DNA of 64,000 nucleotides from Botrimarina mediterranea (GTDB lineage Bacteria > Planctomycetota > Planctomycetia > Pirellulales > Lacipirellulaceae): the NCBI RefSeq assembly GCF_007753265.1, contig NZ_CP036349.1, positions 4,373,363 through 4,437,362 of the forward strand, read 5' to 3'. Each line of letters starts with the position of its first letter. The stretch's first letter is position 1. The notes under the pieces were generated by a model, which was given only the letters and a program-made list of their open reading frames with translations, was not told the DNA's origin and ran no database searches. Shown piece after piece: positions 61,829 through 64,000 of the stretch. The position numbers and the translations under genes are program-made.

Positions 61829-61863
61829 ACAGGGAGCCGGAACGCGTTAGCGCCCGGAGTGGC
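61829..61863. repeat. AGCCGGAACGCGTTAGCGCCCGG repeat unit
   Basis: GC-rich imperfect palindrome with a GCGTTAGCGC centre, downstream of the leftward SGNH hydrolase gene. Belongs with the units at 39157, 31177 and 47681. Beside it (61787-61812) are GTGGGAAGTCAGAAGTGGGA simple phrases. Confidence 0.5.
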
Positions 61864-61881
61864 CCACTAAATCGCTATCCA

Positions 61882-62511
61882 TCACCGACCCAACCACCGC
61901 CCCACCAGCGGCTCCAACGCCCCAAACGCGATCTGAGCGATCTTCTCAGCCACTTCCGCGGTAGGGTGCAACCCGTCGGGAAAGCCTGCTCTGGCGTCCT
62001 CCAGAGGGCTGAAGAAGTCCACCAGCGGGGCGCCGATCTCGACGGCGACGCGGCGAACAGTCGGCCGCACCTCGTCCCGTAGAGCGTCAAAATCGATCTC
62101 CGCCACGGGCGGAAACGCCGGCGGCGGGTCGGCCGCCAGCACCTCGGCGCCCAGGCCCCGGAAGTGCTCGACGAGGTCCGCCAAGTCGCGGGCGAGCGTC
62201 CGTCGGGCCGAAACGTTCGCAAACTGGGCGTCGTTCGTTCCCAGCATCAGCGGCACGAAGTGCGGCTCGAACCGCGTCGCCGCCGTGAAGCTGGGCGTCT
62301 GCCAGTACGGCTCGTTCGACACCCGCGCCGCCGTGGCGCCGCTGTAGCCGAAGTTGCGGACCTCGCACCCGCCGGCGCCGTACCGCTCGTCCAATAGCCG
62401 CTGCAACACGGCCGGGTAGCACTGCTCTCGCCGATTCGGCAACCCGCGCCCAAAGGTGACGCTCGCCCCCACGCAAGCGATCCGGCAGGGTTCAGTGGAA
62501 GACATCGACAT
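61882..62511 (-). CDS. SGNH/GDSL-family hydrolase
   Basis: A 209-residue hydrolase of the SGNH fold (esterase or lipase-like). Block I is CVGASVTFGRGL with the nucleophile Ser, block II has the Gly in NFGYSGATA, block III is MLGTNDAQFA with Asn, and block V is FPDGLHPTAEVAE with the catalytic Asp-x-x-His. No signal peptide with ATG 62511; a GTG at 62598 would add an Arg-rich segment. Substrate likely an acyl or acetyl ester. Confidence 0.85.
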   Translation of the reverse strand: MSMSSTEPCRIACVGASVTFGRGLPNRREQCYPAVLQRLLDERYGAGGCEVRNFGYSGATAARVSNEPYWQTPSFTAATRFEPHFVPLMLGTNDAQFANVSARRTLARDLADLVEHFRGLGAEVLAADPPPAFPPVAEIDFDALRDEVRPTVRRVAVEIGAPLVDFFSPLEDARAGFPDGLHPTAEVAEKIAQIAFGALEPLVGRWLGR

Positions 62512-62738
62512 ACGGCGGGGGGATGTCTGGGACGCGGGCTGACGAACGATTGTTGCGCTCCGAGCCGATCCGGCCAAGAAGCTCCTTCGGTGATTCACTC
62601 ACGGCGCTGGTGGTTAGGGCTCTCCTTCGTTGTGGCGGCAACGCCGAAAAAGGGAGCCCCAAGCGCCAGCGCCGGGAGTGCGTCATGCAAACGATAACCA
62701 CCCAGTCGGACTCTCAAACCAAGTGCGATGAAAGCCAC

Positions 62739-62766
62739 TTGCCTCAGTTGTCGCCAAGGGTACAAT
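62739..62766 (+). promoter_or_regulatory. Candidate sigma-70-type promoter of the DUF1559 gene
   Basis: TTGCCT (62739-62744, 4/6) and TACAAT (62761-62766, 5/6) are 16 bases apart, and the ATG lies 47 bases downstream of the -10. The region between 62685 and 62800 is AT-rich for this genome. Confidence 0.45.
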
Positions 62767-62812
62767 CGGTCGCATCGCTAATTTAGCCTTGGTTACAATT
62801 TCCACGCGAGCC

Positions 62813-63868
62813 ATGAGACGTCAAACCACCTTCCGCGCATTCACGCTGATCGAGCTCCTGGTCGTTATCGCCATCATCGGCCTCTTGGTGGCGCTGCTGC
62901 TCCCGGCCGTTCAAGCGGCCCGCGAAGCGGCGCGGCGGTCGCAGTGCACCAACAACCTCAAGCAGATCGGCCTGGCGACGCATAACTACGAGAGCGCCAA
63001 GCGGCTCTTGCCGCCGGGTTACTCGGTGGACACCACCGCCCCAGACCGTGACGCGACGACCGGCGACGCGGGCCCCGGCTGGGCATGGGGCGCCTACTTG
63101 CTACAGCAGCTCGAAGAGACCGCCGTCGCCGACGCGATCGACTTCGACGTGCCCGTCTGGGCCCCCGCGCACGCGGTTCCGCGGCGAGCGACCGTCACCT
63201 CCTACCTATGCCCCAGCGTGGGCGAGGAGACGACGCCGTTCGCGGTCGCCGACGCCTCGGGCAGCCACGTCGATCTCGGCGCTGGGCCGATCGAAGTGGG
63301 TCGCTCGCACTACGTCGCCAGCCACGGCCAAGAATCCTGCTGGGGCCCCTGCGGCGGCGCGGCGGACGCCACGATCTTCACCGACATCTACGCCGAAACC
63401 ACGGGGATCGTCCCCCACAACGGCGACGTCGCCAAAGTCGCTGATGGGCCGTTCTATCGCAACTCGCAAACGCGCTTCGCCGATGTCACCGATGGGCTCT
63501 CCAAGACGATCTTCTTCGGTGAACACTCGGCGCGGCTCAGCGACAAGACTTGGGCCGGTGTCGTTCCCCAAGCCACGACGCTCCCCAAACTCATCACGCC
63601 CGACAACGGCGACGACGCGGCGGCCACACTGGTGCTCGTCCATGGCGGCCCATCCGGGGGCGAGTTTGACGTCTTTGATCAAATCATCATCCACCCGGTC
63701 AACTTCCCGACGCTGCACGTCGGGCAGATGTTTGCCGAGCACCCCGGCGGCGGCAACGTCGCGCTGGGTGACGCGTCGGTGCGGTTCGTATCCGAAGACG
63801 TCAACCTAATCCTATGGGCCGAGTACAGCAGCATCGGCGAGGGGGAGGCTTCGAATGCAGAACTGTGA
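62813..63868 (+). CDS. DUF1559-domain pseudopilin-like protein
   Basis: A 351-residue protein of the planctomycete DUF1559 family with a prepilin N-terminus FRAFTLIELLVVIAIIGLLVALLLPAVQAAREAARR. The hallmark SQCTNNLKQIGLATHNYES, PGYSV and the C-terminal GGGNVALGDASVRFVSEDV are present. These proteins are very abundant in planctomycetes, and their role (surface or pilus-like) is unknown. ATG 62813 gives a leader of normal length. The 3' end overlaps the next gene by 14 bases. Confidence 0.93.
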   Translation: MRRQTTFRAFTLIELLVVIAIIGLLVALLLPAVQAAREAARRSQCTNNLKQIGLATHNYESAKRLLPPGYSVDTTAPDRDATTGDAGPGWAWGAYLLQQLEETAVADAIDFDVPVWAPAHAVPRRATVTSYLCPSVGEETTPFAVADASGSHVDLGAGPIEVGRSHYVASHGQESCWGPCGGAADATIFTDIYAETTGIVPHNGDVAKVADGPFYRNSQTRFADVTDGLSKTIFFGEHSARLSDKTWAGVVPQATTLPKLITPDNGDDAAATLVLVHGGPSGGEFDVFDQIIIHPVNFPTLHVGQMFAEHPGGGNVALGDASVRFVSEDVNLILWAEYSSIGEGEASNAEL

Positions 63869-64000
63869 GAAAGGGGCTCTCGGCCGTCGGCTGTCGGCTG
63901 TCGGCTTGATACTCTTGGTGATGGCAGGTTGCGGATACGGCGAAGTAAGCCCAATGGCGTACGAGTTCGCCCACGCGCTCTACACACTCAGCAATCGGCA
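63855..64000 (+). CDS. Short lipoprotein next to DUF1559 gene (3' end outside window)
   Basis: Starts ATG 63855 inside the DUF1559 3' end. It encodes MQNCEKGALGRRLSAVG, a hydrophobic stretch and the lipobox LVMAGC, then GYGEVSPMAYEFAHALYTLSNR to the edge. A GEVSP...AYE.A.ALY motif in a small lipoprotein after a DUF1559 gene is a recurring planctomycete pair as I recall it. The repeat (C)GGCTGT at 63881-63906 encodes part of the signal peptide. Confidence 0.75.
   Translation, partial: MQNCEKGALGRRLSAVGLILLVMAGCGYGEVSPMAYEFAHALYTLSNR

Overview
The window is high-GC chromosomal DNA of a planctomycete, most likely of the Pirellulales/Lacipirellulaceae type. This assignment is inference from gene content: PEP-CTERM proteins with dockerin-like repeats, a DUF1559 pseudopilin-like protein followed by a short GEVSP lipoprotein, TPR-rich exported proteins linked to ExbB/ExbD, an ECF sigma factor with a tiny partner, and many palindromic or simple-phrase repeats between genes. 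I found no rRNA, tRNA, CRISPR array, prophage or insertion sequence.

Layout. 1-1602: 5' part of flhA, leftward. 1935-5304: a PEP-CTERM beta-propeller-like protein, malate dehydrogenase and an alpha/beta hydrolase. 5440-10795: a TPR membrane protein, FlgN, and an FlrB/FlrC-type histidine kinase and sigma-54 activator. 11083-31153: a 20-kb rightward flagellar cluster, flgBC-fliEFGHIJ-(membrane coiled-coil protein)-fliK-flgDE-flbD-motAB-fliL-fliN-fliOPQR-flhB, with a good sigma-54 promoter in front of flgB. 31327-35942: a DUF4261 protein, a YhaM-like nuclease, a PlsC-like acyltransferase and XerD. 35939-43360: leftward genes for a PEP-CTERM protein, two ExbD, ExbB and two TPR proteins. 43528-47666: ECF sigma factor and small partner, a divergent 568-residue membrane protein, and a sulfotransferase. 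47739-50455: a low-GC ORF running into a 5-oxoprolinase-type PxpBC fusion and PxpA. 50553-57314: prmC, prfA, rpmE, a BASS-family transporter, a transglutaminase-like lipoprotein and kdsA, all leftward. 57806-64000: a cyclophilin-dockerin-PEP-CTERM protein, small ORFs, a PulJ-like pseudopilin, an SGNH hydrolase, and DUF1559 plus a lipoprotein at the right edge.

Main biological point. The flagellar set builds the export gate, rod, MS ring, hook and stator, but the motor switch is odd. fliM is absent from its expected place between fliL and fliN. FliN carries two copies of the FliM-type CheY-binding motif at its N-terminus. FliG has lost the EHPQ-R FliM-binding motif, the MFxF motif and all four classic torque-helix charges, while MotA keeps its R...E pair and FliF keeps its FliG-binding tail. 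FlhB has NPTE where the autocleavage motif NPTH is expected. Together these suggest a rewired, possibly FliM-free switch. This is an inference that depends on fliM being absent elsewhere in the genome.

A second theme is the intergenic DNA. Many gaps carry their own inverted repeat: a 90-bp palindromic element in two copies, perfect 28-bp arm hairpins, and pairs of simple repeated phrases. A third is a 16-bp stem with an internal hairpin and seven Ts at 57709-57807, facing right in a 491-bp protein-free gap, which suggests the 3' end of an unannotated RNA.
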